64,000 nt of DNA from positions 33,274,587 through 33,338,586 of the forward strand of contig CM073591.1 of the NCBI GenBank assembly GCA_037074705.1, read 5' to 3'. The translations under genes and the position numbers were made by a program. This document shows, piece by piece, positions 1 to 9,854 of this stretch. The notes beneath the pieces were generated by a model. It did no database searches, had not been told where the DNA came from, and saw only the letters and a list, made by a program, of their open reading frames with translations. Source of the DNA: Zhengitettix transpicula. Its lineage: Eukaryota > Arthropoda > Insecta > Orthoptera > Tetrigidae. Within the stretch, counting starts at the first letter, position 1. Every line of letters begins with the position of its first letter.

Positions 1-59
1 TAAAAAATGTCTTATTATTTTTTATAATCATTAGATGGAGAATTACTGGATAAAGTTAC

Positions 60-355
60 ATGTTTTATTGAATGAAAATATTTCTGCTTTATTTCATTAC
101 GGGAAAAGTAACTATTTCCTGTGTTCGTCGCGTAGTAACGTCTCTCTGTCGCGTGACGTCATGGTCTCTTGACGCGCGGGAACACAAAATGATCACATTT
201 TCAATTATAATTCTTTCTACCTTTATGCTAGGGGTTTCTCGCCCCCCACAGTACAGTTTCTCGTTTTTTGAAGAACCAAGTTTCCTTGCGCTCTGTCCAT
301 GCGTTTAAGTTTGTGATCAGATTAACGTAAATATATACGCACATACATCCCTTTT

Positions 356-357
<2 letters not shown>
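60..357 (+). repeat. Dispersed repeat, copy 1 (partner at 34,440)
   Basis: This stretch aligns by eye with 34,440-34,747 over its whole length: the shared landmarks in order are an ATTTCATTA tract, a block with TGACGTCA, the string TTTATGCTAGGGGTTTCTC, ACAGTAC, CTTGCG.TCTGTCCA.GC and AACGTAAATA before CATCCCTTTTTAT. It is a direct repeat with moderate divergence and many short indels. No protein is visible in it. It may be the end of a larger transposable element, because in the second copy the homology stops exactly where another element begins. Confidence 0.7.

Positions 358-392
<35 letters not shown>
358..392. repeat. (TA)n microsatellite
   Basis: About 17 TA units in a row, at the point where the homology with 34,747 ends. 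Confidence 0.95.
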
Positions 393-395
<3 letters not shown>

Positions 396-1262
396 AATAG
401 CAGCCTGTAATGACCACAAAGCTCCCGAGACTTTTGATTAATAATTATTTTTTTAAAAAATAAGGTGTTATTATTTCATCAATCAAATAAACAAGATGAA
501 ACATAAAAAAAATTATTATTCGGAGTTCGACCTCAAGACCAAATTTAGTGAATAATGTTACTGGAGAAGTGCATGGACAATGTGACACAGAAGCGTCATA
601 TAATTAACAAATTTCCACGTTGCCTACTCATTTTGGTATTTCGGAAAAAAGTTTCGGCGTCCAATTAGTTTATTTAAATGGATATTAATGGTAACCAGGA
701 TTAAACAGTTATCTTTTAGTAGTGATGTGGTTGAGGATGAGGCGTAGAGTTGCGTCGTCTATAAAGGGACGCGTGCTTACTCTTCCGTGGAATCCAGCAA
801 ACTGGAAGATTGGTCAGTCAGCTGGTTACTACCAACTCCGCCAACGTGAACGTCAAAATCACTCTGGGAAATCAACGCCACTTCCGCAACAAACTAATGA
901 CTTTCCCTCGGTAATCTGAGCTGGAAGTTCCTCGACAGTCGTTGATTCAGAGAGCATTAAGCAAGTAATTGCAGAAGTTATCTTACGGTTCAACTATCGA
1001 GGAGGAGAATATTGTGAAACTGACATTTCAATTTGCTCAACACGAATTATTCTTTGATGGATGGTTCCTTTTCTTTTACTTCCTTTAACCGACATCTGTT
1101 GTTGACGTAATTGATGACGACAAAGCCTCCCGGACATGAGGTCACGTCTACAACTGTAGGTGAATTTACGGCGAAAGAGTTTTGCGACGTGGTGAGATGT
1201 GTGCAAGGAACGGAATACTGAAAAAGTAAAATAACTTGAAATGGAAAAACTAGAAGAATGAC
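393..1262. other. Gene-free AT-rich stretch
   Basis: No convincing gene. A 65-codon open frame at 722-919 has a slightly higher GC content than its surroundings, but it lacks an ATG context, introns or any recognisable motif, so I do not call it. Confidence 0.5.
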
Positions 1263-1479
1263 AGTAAAAGTTTCTCGGGCTTCCAGCCGGGTAAACTCGT
1301 CGATAGCACGCGACGTTTCGATGACATTCAGCGTCATCATCTTCTGGCGAAGTGCCGAGTTGTCTGAGCGAGTTGTCCGCTGAGCGGCACTTCGCCAGAA
1401 GATGATGACGCTGAATGTCATCGAAACGTCGCGTGCTATCGACGAGTTTACCCGGCTGGAAGCCCGAGAAACTTTTACT
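1263..1479. repeat. Perfect 95-bp inverted repeat (fold-back)
   Basis: The arms 1,263-1,357 and 1,385-1,479 are exact reverse complements over 95 bp, separated by a 27-bp spacer. Each arm is GC-richer than the flanks and carries the recurring hairpin core: in the right arm, GATGAC (1,404-1,409), a 7-nt loop, GTCATC (1,417-1,422), then GAAACGTCG (1,423-1,431). Upstream of the hairpin is CCAGAAGAT instead of the CCTGAAGA seen in other copies. Perfect identity implies recent formation or gene-conversion between the arms. A fold-back transposon or an inverted dimer of a Penelope-like terminal repeat are the likeliest origins. Confidence 0.95.
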
Positions 1480-2285
1480 AACTTTCTACACCGGGAAAAC
1501 CTTCGTTCTACAACTAGAAGAATGACTTATGAGTAACTTATATTTTCGTGTAGGAATCAGAAAGGGTCATGGAGATGAACGTGAAAATAAATTTCCAATC
1601 TCATAGTATTAATGATCCAGCATCAGATACATCTGTGACAACCTTTTTCAGTTTTCATACACATAGAAATCCAATACAAAGTGTTGAGTGTTTCATTGCT
1701 TTATTCGGACATATTGAGTGAGAGCTGAGGCACTAAGAATCAACTGCAGAGTTTCTCATTTTTCTATCTATCCCTGAAAATAACAACACTTCCAACTCTC
1801 CATAATCTCTCACCCTTTATTTTCTCCAATTAAATAAAATTTTTTGCTTACCTCAACTAACAATGGTAATCCCAGAAAATAAATTAAATCACTTACTGAA
1901 GAATCGACGTAAACATAGTTTAAAACGGAAATATTTCTCCTTGAAAGGGAAGTTCGTGAAATAAGGAAGGGTTTACTCTTCAAACAGCGAAAATATTTTT
2001 TTGAAAGGACCTAATTTTAAAAATATATAATAATGAGACTGCAATGAACATAAAACAAGTTGACTACAGAAAAATACGAGGTATCGGGATTTATTTTATT
2101 TTGTTCGTGAAAACGTCAATAGAATAACTTTTAATTCACCGAAACAACGTTCGAGGGCATTATAAGAAAAGTTCTGTAATTTTTTTTAAAGGAAATATGT
2201 AAATTCCTTAGCATTCAATAATTTTAATCATTTTAATTTACATAACCTTAATTAAAATGAAAAAAATTTACGTCTGATTGAAAAT
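1480..2285. other. Gene-free AT-rich stretch
   Basis: Nothing recognisable: no long open frame, no repeat shared with the rest of the window. Confidence 0.5.
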
Positions 2286-2468
2286 AATGAATAAGAAAGA
2301 TAGCCAATACAGACATACAAGGGTAAAATGTTTTTCACTGTTGCCAACTGACCTGTGCAGTTGTGTTTCTCTAGGCTCTTCTTAGCACCTGACAAGGATC
2401 CCAGAAACGTTGTGTGGTATTTATATTACCCCTTTTTGTCTGTATTAGCTATATTTTTTATTCATAAC
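2286..2468. repeat. Fold-back repeat with hammerhead-like core
   Basis: The left arm (about 2,286-2,328, reading GAATAAGAAAGATAGCCAAT...) is the imperfect reverse complement of the right arm (about 2,424-2,468, ...GTATTAGCTATATTTTTTAT). Between them lies AACTGACCTGTGCAGTTG and a shortened core, CACCTGACAAGGATCCC then AGAAACGTTGTGTGGTATTT (2,387-2,420). The same succession of blocks occurs at 52,645-52,770, which defines one repeat family ('family A': core followed by GTTGTGTGGTATTTATT and TTTTGTCTGTATT). Confidence 0.75.
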
Positions 2469-3320
2469 CTTTAATTAGTCTGTCATATTTTCCATCGCAC
2501 CTGCTACGAGATCAAATATAAATCTGTCTCCTAAGTATTATAATTATAAACTAACAAGACGATTCTCAGAAATTCCAACTCGAAATTTCTGTAATTTTAC
2601 CAATAACAGGAATACATATTTTACCTACGGAACAGACGAATAGATAAACAATATTCACACTAAGATTCTGTTGTCTAAACGAAAATATCAAGATTACGAA
2701 AGTAACGAAGCTTAACAATTATAAATTTTTATTCGTAAATTCTGAAGCCTGAGTGAACTTTACTCTACGTCACTTTTTTTTTGCGCCTTCTCTATTTCTT
2801 CCAATATACGTTCGAAATAACTGGGTTAATTATTTAGAACTCACTAGACTTGATATTTCATTTATAGAACTGTAAATATAGTAACTGTGCCAACATGAAC
2901 CGGGTCAAATATTCACCAAATTTCTTTAAAAAGGAAGGAACGTTCAATCGAATTTTGACAGTTGAGAATATTTTCAAAGAGTCGATGAATTCTGTAGATT
3001 GGGACCAATATTTCATTTAGATAAAAAAAAAGTAGCCAAATAACAAACAAAAAATTCTAAATTTCACAAAACGTTTAATAACACCGACGTTTATTTTTTT
3101 TAATTTCAATATTTTATTTATTCACAGCTGGTTTATCTTTTGCCCTAAAACAAATGTACTACAGCGCCGAAGTAATAATTTTTGTATTTATTCTATTTAA
3201 AGTTATTATCTTAGCCTATAGCCGACATTTTAATTATTACGATGTAAATGAAAAAACCACTAATTCAGAAAAAAAATTATGTAATTTGTTACGTTTTTAT
3301 TTTCATACATGAATCAAAAC
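2469..3320. other. Gene-free AT-rich stretch
   Basis: No gene or clear repeat seen. Confidence 0.5.
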
Positions 3321-3353
3321 GGTTCGTCTCTTATTTGTCGACTTCTTCAGGTG
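3321..3353 (-). repeat. Hammerhead-like core copy
   Basis: On the minus strand it reads CACCTGAAGAAGTCG, then about 10 nt, then GAGACGAACCG. The order CTGAAGA, helix GTC/GAC, GAAC is that of the recurring core, with one change in the GAAA box. It lies about 215 bp outside the left arm of the 3.5/6.8-kb inverted repeat. Confidence 0.55.
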
Positions 3354-3546
3354 GTACAGATTAAAAAATTACAATACGTTGTTAAAGAATAAATTTCATT
3401 TTCGATGTGAATTTTTTTATATATTTTTTTGTAGTTTTGAAATTATAAGACTATTATTTTCAAATTCAGGACTGTGTAGGAAATGTCATTTCGGCCCTTA
3501 CAGTCATGGACACGGGAACGGACGAAGAAAATTTTCTTTTGTAATT

Positions 3547-3753
3547 TCGACACTCCACAGTATTTTATTTGTTTTCGAGTAAGAAAATAAGATAGTAAAT
3601 AAGTAGCTAATTAATTAAAGGTTTTTGACTTACTGACTATTGTATTTTAATTTTTTTCGATTTATTTCTTGAAAGGAAAGTTAAATTAAAATACAGTCAT
3701 TATTCAGTGTAAAGCAAAATAACCTCTAGAAATTCTGATGAACTTCGTATTTT
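3547..3753 (-). repeat. Left arm of 3-kb-spaced inverted repeat
   Basis: The reverse complement of this segment aligns with 6,774-6,970 (shared strings AATACGAAGTT, AAGAAATAAATCG, CAATAGTCAGTAAGTCA, AGCTACTTATTT, TGTGGAGTGTCGAA). Identity is roughly 80 per cent by eye. Each arm has a hammerhead-like core about 215-230 bp outside it (3,321 minus; 7,198 plus), so the arms are probably parts of two related elements in opposite orientation. Confidence 0.8.
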
Positions 3754-4486
3754 GTCTGCTGCACTGCTATTAGCTTGGATCTACCGAGGATTGTTTACAA
3801 CGCCACGAATGGAGGAGGATGAGAATTTCTCGGATTCCATCGCCGCGTTCCTGTGGTTGTTTAGGGAAACGAGATCCGCGAATTTCCTCTCTTTCCCTCT
3901 CTCTGCAATCTCAACACTGGATCGTCTGTCGCGTCCAACATGAAACAGACTCTCAACAGAGGAACTTTTATATGCGGGTCATTTGAAAAAAGTACGTCCA
4001 AAAAAAAATCTATTTAACGTTTAGTTATTCAATCAGACATGTATTTTATTTGTATCGGAGCAGCCTGTGATGAGCAGGTCTCGTAGGAAATTTATTTTTC
4101 TTCTTTACAGATAACATTTATCTGGTGCTAGACGTTTCGCGTACGTAATCAGAACATTTCACTTTAAATCGTCCTCAACAGCTGCGTTAATGCACTTTTA
4201 AGTGCGTTAATTCCAACCATCTCCAATCATATTTTTTTCCGAAAGAGAAACCTACAAATGGTAATTTCGATAAAATAAATAAAATCAATACTAATCATAT
4301 GTTGTTATAACACTACAAAACCTTAGATAAGCAACTATACTTACGCTGACATTTGTGTTAATTAACTTGGCAATTGCTAATTAGCTCGTAATCAATGACT
4401 GTGTAGTGAAAATGGATTGAATCTCATTTGACGAGCTTTCAGTTGTATTACCGATAAAAACAGTTTATTATTATTATTATGTTTTC
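3754..4486. other. Gene-free stretch between repeats
   Basis: The first 200 bases (about 3,760-3,960) are richer in GC than the surroundings and look like unique sequence, but the only open frame (63 codons) has no features. The rest is AT-rich and ends in a (TTA)n run beside the SINE-X tail. Confidence 0.45.
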
Positions 4487-5029
4487 GGGCAACAGGCTAC
4501 ATGAGGGTGATCCACATTGGGAAACTCCCATTTAATAGCATAGGAAGGGATTTGAAAGGGGGGATGCGGAAGGGTAGAGGAAGGTAGTCAAGGGTTACAT
4601 GGGCCCCCGGGCTATAGTTAAGGGATCCTACCCGGCATTCGCCTATAGAAATGCAGGGAAAATCCTAGAAAAACCTGCATCAGGTAGGTCGGGCATCGGG
4701 TACTTGTCCCACGCCCTTCCGATAGCGGGAGAGGAGTTTGCTGTGGGGACGCAGCATTCCCTTCTCCGTGCCTCAATCAGTTTAGGAGGCAGCTGGCCGA
4801 CTATTCCAATGGGAATAGCAGCCAACTCTTACCGTATGCCCAAGGTCTGTGACCCCGGAACATACACCTCTCAGAACATGCCGAGGTGCCTCGGATTGTG
4901 GGAACCTTAGATCAAAAACGGAGAGGAAAAGGCATACCCAAAGGTAGCCCCTTCGTATCTCTCCTAAAAGGTTCTGCCCGCGAGAGAAAATCCCTCGCAG
5001 GTTACCTGCGAGAGAATCCTCTCGCAGGC
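4487..5029 (-). mobile_element. SINE-X copy A (near full length)
   Basis: One of at least ten copies of the same element. Sense is on the minus strand: the 5' end is a pair of GC palindromes (CCTGCGAGAG...CTCTCGCAGG) at the right, and the 3' end is ...CATGTAGCCTGTTGCCC at the left, where other copies carry a poly-A tail. Here the tail is replaced by AAAACATAATAATAATAATAA (as read on the minus strand). The interior has short open frames on both strands (60 codons sense, 103 antisense), which are conserved only as much as the DNA and are not claimed as proteins. I see no tRNA-like A or B box. It forms a ~550-bp inverted repeat with copy C. Confidence 0.85.
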
Positions 5030-5135
5030 CTTGTCCCCCTCTGTAATTAGATTATGTATTGCACGTATAAATTACATATACTGTAAAGAAGTGACACTTC
5101 CACCAAAATGAAAAAACAATTTACATTTTTTTTGT

Positions 5136-5352
5136 AGGGCAACAGGCTACATGAGGGTAATCCACTTTGGGCAACTCCCCTTTAATAGCATAGGAAGGGA
5201 TTTGAAAGGGGGGATGTGGAAGGGTAGAGGAAGGTAGCCAAGGGTTAACTAGGGCCCCCGGGCTATATTTTAAGGATCCTACCTGGCATTCGCCTAAAGA
5301 AATGCAGGGAAAACCCTAGAAAAACCTGCATCAGGTAGGTCGGGCATTTGGG
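5136..5352 (-). mobile_element. SINE-X copy B (5'-truncated)
   Basis: It starts with the T-run plus TAGGGCAACAGG (the reversed A-tail) and matches copy A until CGGGCATTTGGG, where it stops. Only the 3' ~215 bp is present, which is the 5' truncation typical of LINE-type reverse transcription. Its truncated end directly adjoins the target site of copy C. Confidence 0.85.
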
Positions 5353-5365
5353 TAATTTCTTGAGC

Positions 5366-5931
5366 GAAAAAAAAGCCTGCGAGAGGATTCTCTCACAGGT
5401 AACCTGAGAGGGATTTTCTCTCGCAGGCTGAACCTTTTATGAGAGATACGAAGGGGCTACCTTTGGGTATGCCTTTTCCTCTCCGTTTTTTAACTAAGGT
5501 CCCCACAAGCCGAGGCACCTCGGCCTGTTTTGAGAGGTGTATGTTCCGGGGTCGCAGACCTTGGGCATACCGTAAGAGTTGTTCGCTATTCCCATTGGAA
5601 TAGTCGGCCAGCTGCCTCCTAAACTGGTCAAGGCACGGAGAAGGGAATGCTGCGTCCCCACTGCAAATTCCTCTCCCGTTATCGGAAGGGCGTGGGACAA
5701 GTACCGAATGCCAGACCTACCTGATGCAGGTTTTTCTAGGGTTTTCCCTGCATTTCTTTGGGCGAATGCCAGGTAGGATCCTTAAAATATAGCCCGGGGG
5801 CCCTAGTTAACTCATGGCTACCTTCCTCTACCCTTCCGCATTCCCCCTTTCAAATCCCTTCCTATGCTATTAAAGGGGAGTTGCCCAAAGTGGATTACCC
5901 TCATGTAGCCTGTTGCCCTAAAAAATATATA
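5366..5931 (+). mobile_element. SINE-X copy C (full length, 13-bp TSD)
   Basis: Full-length sense copy. TAATTTCTTGAGC occurs at 5,353-5,365 and again at 5,932-5,944, a perfect 13-bp target-site duplication. The 5' end reads GAAAAAAAAGCCTGCGAG and the 3' end reads TGTTGCCCTAAAAAATATA, so the element is A-tailed. This shows target-primed reverse transcription with this strand as the RNA sense. Copies C and D start at the same 5' point, so this is a defined ~560-bp unit and not a randomly truncated LINE. The promoter type is unknown: no tRNA, 7SL or 5S resemblance is visible to me. Confidence 0.92.
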
Positions 5932-5947
5932 TAATTTCTTGAGCCTA

Positions 5948-6653
5948 TACGAGGACGTGCTGAAAAGTAATGACTCCGAATTTTTTTATTTTGTTCTCAA
6001 TACCGGCTTTGGTATTACGTGCCATGCACATTACTCGGTCCACTTTCCCGCTTCGCTGGCGACAGTTGCAACCGTCAGAGGGTCACAAATTGAAGCGCGT
6101 AACGTGGCTGTGTGTAACGTAAATATGTCGCTACGTAAGAAACAGCGTGCTGTTGGTAGAAAAGGTGACTGGGTTCACCACTATGACCTCCGAAAACAAG
6201 AGAGCATCGATGGAGTTCCGTCACCAAGGATCAACGGCACCAAACCGTTCAAGACTATGCCATCGGCAGTCAAAGACATGCTCACAGGGTTCTCGGATGT
6301 TCAAAGCAGCACCATAAACTCTGCAAGGTACTATGGGACCCTCAGAAAAATGGAAAGCACGTATTCGACACATGGAGCACCTTCTCCTCCGTCATGGCAA
6401 TGAGAGACCTCAAACGAGCGCTCAGACGCCTTGGGTTCATCGCCATCGATCATCCTCCATACAGTCCCGACTTGGCCACATCCGATTTTCATATTTCTCC
6501 AAAACTTAAAGAACACAGTCGAGGAGTTCACTTGATAGTGATGATTCTGCGGCTCCTTAAAGTCAAACATCCTACAGTGACGCTATAAACACACTGGTGG
6601 TCTCTCGTTGGGAGAAATGTGTTCGTCGCCAGGGTGACTGTGTTCAGAAATAA
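5948..6653 (+). pseudogene. Mariner transposase pseudogene, internally deleted
   Basis: A TA dinucleotide precedes a mariner-type terminal repeat beginning TACGAGGACGTGCTGAAAAG with TAATGACTCCGAA. A transposase remnant starts at ATG 6,125 (MSLRKKQRAV) and jumps to the first catalytic region (GDWVHHYD, where GDETWVHHYD is usual, so the E and T are missing). It continues with KPFKTMPSAVKDMLTGF and INSARYYGTLRK. It then shifts frame near 6,394 to RALRRLGFIAIDHPPYSPDLA.SDFH.SPKLKEH, which keeps the third catalytic aspartate, and ends with RWEKCVRRQGDCVQK and a stop at 6,651. The N-terminal DNA-binding part and the HDN region with the second aspartate are lost. No matching 3' terminal repeat is visible. 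It cannot be active. Confidence 0.9.
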
Positions 6654-6773
6654 ACATGTAGGCATGAAGAATAAAGATGTAGAACGTTAATAAAGTGTGT
6701 TTTTGGCCTGTTTCGGTGTAACCAAGGCTTCCGTTAACGATACACCTAATAATCTCAAATATCAAAAAAAAAA

Positions 6774-6970
6774 AAATACGAAGTTAATCAAAATTTCCAA
6801 AGGTTATTTTGTTTTTACACTGAGTTTTTTGATTGAACTTCCTTATCAAGAAATAAATCGAAAAAAATAAATACAATAGTCAGTAAGTCAGAAACATTTA
6901 AATAATAAGCTACTTATTTTCTATCTTATTTTTGTACTTTAAAACCAATAAAATTCTGTGGAGTGTCGAA
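6774..6970 (+). repeat. Right arm of 3-kb-spaced inverted repeat
   Basis: Partner of 3,547-3,753 in inverted orientation; see that entry. The arm starts right after a 14-A run and ends at GTGGAGTGTCGAAT. Confidence 0.8.
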
Positions 6971-7197
6971 TAAAATAATATTTACATAGTCAGGAATGTT
7001 CCAGATATTTTCCTTTATAACCAATTATATTCTGCATAAGAAACTGACTGGAGGCACCATATTTATTAAGAATGAGTTGTGAATTCAGCACGTTTTGTTA
7101 GTGTAACTTCTTTGCTTTTATACTAATGTCTTTTATTTTGCGTCCGTTGCCTGTGTTTGAGTTGCGTGACGTCATAATGTGTCTCCCGATTTTGAAT

Positions 7198-7260
7198 CAC
7201 CTGAAGAAAGCAACAAGGATTTCGGGATTTTTTTGTGTGTTATTCATTTTATCACTTAAT
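7198..7260 (+). repeat. Hammerhead-like core, family A
   Basis: Reads TTTTGAATCACCTGAAGAAAGCAACAAGG, then a degraded 3' half (ATTTCGGGAT), then TATTCATTTTATCACTTAATTTTGTCTG. The flanks match 39,308-39,380 and 43,150-43,225, so it is the same family. Upstream at about 7,167 is a TGACGTCA palindrome. Confidence 0.65.
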
Positions 7261-7439
7261 TTTGTCTGCTAATTGACTTCTATTTATGTAAATTCAGTTT
7301 AGTTTTAATATTTTATGCCAGAAATATTTTATGTCGCTGTTATTGGTCATTGGGAAAGTGTGGGAATCATTGTACTAACATCAGAAAAGCTTTCATAAAA
7401 AAAATCTTTAACTTTATAACGGTACATTCATCACTTTTC

Positions 7440-7930
7440 TCATGAGTTTGTAATTTTCTGCCGTTCATTTCCACTGTTTTTCCCCTCGCTACATTCGGAG
7501 CGGCGCGCACGTCACTCTTTTGTTTTTCAAGCGAAATTCGTACCGATATTTTTGGACGTTTGTTCCTGGAAAAGATGGTCTCACTGAAAGCAGCCCCGAT
7601 CCGCTTTATATATTTTTTTCCCGGATTACGCGGCCATCGCAGATCCCCGTAGCCAGCGTTCCAGATGTGACTTTGCTACGGCGATAGATCCCTTCCCGTC
7701 GAGGTAATTTTCTGGCCGCAGTGAGGTTGGCTGGTAATTTGTGCCGGATTTGCGGCTTAATTACTTAGGCTCCCCCGTCACAATGGCCGGCCGTCCTTAA
7801 CTACATCATTATGCTCCTTTCAACGCGAAGCTTCATTGTTATTCCATTTAAGGTCCGTGTAAGTCAGTCAGGGAAAATTCGTGACGTAACACGCCATAGT
7901 AAGGTGCCAGGGGAAGATGCAACATTACAT
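7440..7930. other. GC-richer unique stretch, function unknown
   Basis: About 500 bases clearly richer in GC and CpG than the surroundings, with no open frame of note and no match elsewhere in the window. It includes TATATATTTTTTTCCCGG, TTAATTACTTAGG and GGCCGGCCG. Such islands in insect intergenic DNA can be conserved regulatory elements, but nothing here proves it. Confidence 0.25.
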
Positions 7931-8270
7931 ACTTCATCGTAAGAGGTCGGTTAGAAAAGTTTTTGACTTGTAAATGTTTCATAATTAAAACGTTTTGAGC
8001 TTCGTATGCGACATTTGGTTCGATAAACTTTATATTACACGGTTTGGCGAATTTTTTTTGGATATTTGAGATTATTAACTGAATCTTTACACCGAATCAG
8101 GTGACACAATTCATTTTTCCTGCCTGGGAAAAATAACTTGACATGTTTCGCCTACTTTCTACCTACTTTGAAATTGCGGGGGAGTGACCAATGCGAAAAT
8201 ATATTCGTTCCCAACCAATTTTTTTAAGGGAACGAGATTTTTAAAACTCGTTATGGAGTAAAAGTGATTT

Positions 8271-8292
8271 CCCCCCCACCCCCCCCCCCCCC
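8271..8292. repeat. Poly-C tract
   Basis: 21 C interrupted by a single A. A mononucleotide run of this size is prone to sequencing error. Confidence 0.9.
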
Positions 8293-9266
8293 GGAGAGTG
8301 ATCAGTAATGCACAGCGAGTTGGAGATAACGACAATGGAGGTAAACAAATTAAATCTTATTCCATGTATAATATTCGGAATTTATCTATTAATTATCAGT
8401 GAAACAGAAAATCTGTAAAAAAAAAGACAAATAAACAGAGGTCTTGGTCAATGCAGTTAAGAAAATGCGGGTCAAAAACAACGATATGTGATTAATAGAA
8501 GATGTTTGATACACGTTGAAAATTGACCATGTTGTTAAGAACGAGTGAAAGATTTCTCAAATACTGCTGTAATCAAGATTAATATGAATGTATACAGAAA
8601 GAAAGACATCAACAAAAATGGAGCTTGGTTTAATGAATTAATAACATTTTCTGACATATTTGGCTGAATTGTTTATTTATTTATTTATCAAATGGTAATT
8701 GTGAGATTATATTAAATAAAGAAGCTTGTATTAATGTGAAATGTGAAACATTGAAGGTTAAATATGGCGACGATTAGATAAGTGTTGTATCCAAAACTAG
8801 ACGTATGCTCAAATTGGTGTAAAGTTGTGATAGTTATGCATATAGTTATGGATTATAAATCAACCAGCTATCAGGCAGTGGTCGGTTACAGACTGGAGTT
8901 AGCTTGTTCCAATAAGTGACAGATCTGCTGGAGGTTAGGAGATTATTCTCGTAATCCTGTACCTTCTTTCCAACAATTGGAAGGAAAAAAAAGCGCAGCT
9001 CTGACACTCGCACACACACACACACACAATTCTATATATCAACGGTAACATACAAGTAAAGTCGTTTCATTGGGCTCCGTAAAGTTAACTAACCGAAATT
9101 AAAAATTTCTGCCTACTATCGCTTCATGAATTTAAAACTTTGAGCAGTAGAAAATTATTTTATCCTGCATTTTATAAAATCACATTTACAATTTTAAAGA
9201 CTTTTTTTAAAAATAAAACGACTGTTGAATTTAAAAAAAAGAAATCATATAAAATAGCAACTTTCG
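8293..9266. other. Gene-free AT-rich stretch with (CA)n
   Basis: Holds a (CA)10 microsatellite at 9,009-9,028. No gene or larger repeat is visible. Confidence 0.6.
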
Positions 9267-9279
9267 GCTTTATCCTAAG

Positions 9280-9841
9280 GGATGAAAGCCTGCGAGAGAA
9301 TTCTCTCGCAGGTAACATGCGAGGGATTTTCTCTTGCAGGCAGAACCTTTTAGGAGAGTTACGAAGGGGCTACCTTTGGGTATGCCTTTTCCTCTCCGTT
9401 TTTGAACTAAGGTTCCCACAAGCCGAGGCACCTCGGCCTGTTTTGAGGGGTGAATGTTCCGGGGTCACAGACCTTGGGCATACGGTAAGAGTTGTTCGCT
9501 ATTCCCATTGGAATAGTCGGCCAGCTGCCTCCTAAACTAGTCGAGGCACGGAGAAGGGAATGCTGCGTCCCCACAGCAAACTCCTCTCCCGCTATCGGAA
9601 GGGCGTGGGACAAGTACCCAATGCCCGACCTACCCGATGCAGGTTTTTCTAGGATTTTCCCTGCATTTCTTTAGGCGAATGCCGGGCAGGATCCTTAAAC
9701 CATAGCCCGGGGGCCCTAGTTAACCCTTGGCTACCTTCCTCTACCCTTCCGCATCCCCCCTTTCTAATCCCTTCCTATACTATTAAAGGGGAGTTGCCCA
9801 ATGTGGATCACCCTCATGTAGCCTGTTGCCCTAAAAAAAAA
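9280..9841 (+). mobile_element. SINE-X copy D (full length, 13-bp TSD)
   Basis: Full-length sense copy, over 90 per cent identical to copy C by eye. GCTTTATCCTAAG at 9,267-9,279 is repeated as GCCTTATCCTAAG at 9,842-9,854, a 13-bp target-site duplication with one mismatch. The 5' end contains a perfect 24-bp palindrome at 9,289-9,312 (CCTGCGAGAGAA and its complement), followed by a second, imperfect one. The 3' end is GTTGCCCT plus a run of nine A. The low divergence between C and D suggests fairly recent activity. Confidence 0.92.
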
Positions 9842-9854
9842 GCCTTATCCTAAG

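Noticed and set aside
4599..5776. Frames of 60-103 codons in SINE-X copies as genes
   Set aside because: The same peptides occur in every copy because the DNA is repeated; they exist on both strands and in truncated copies.
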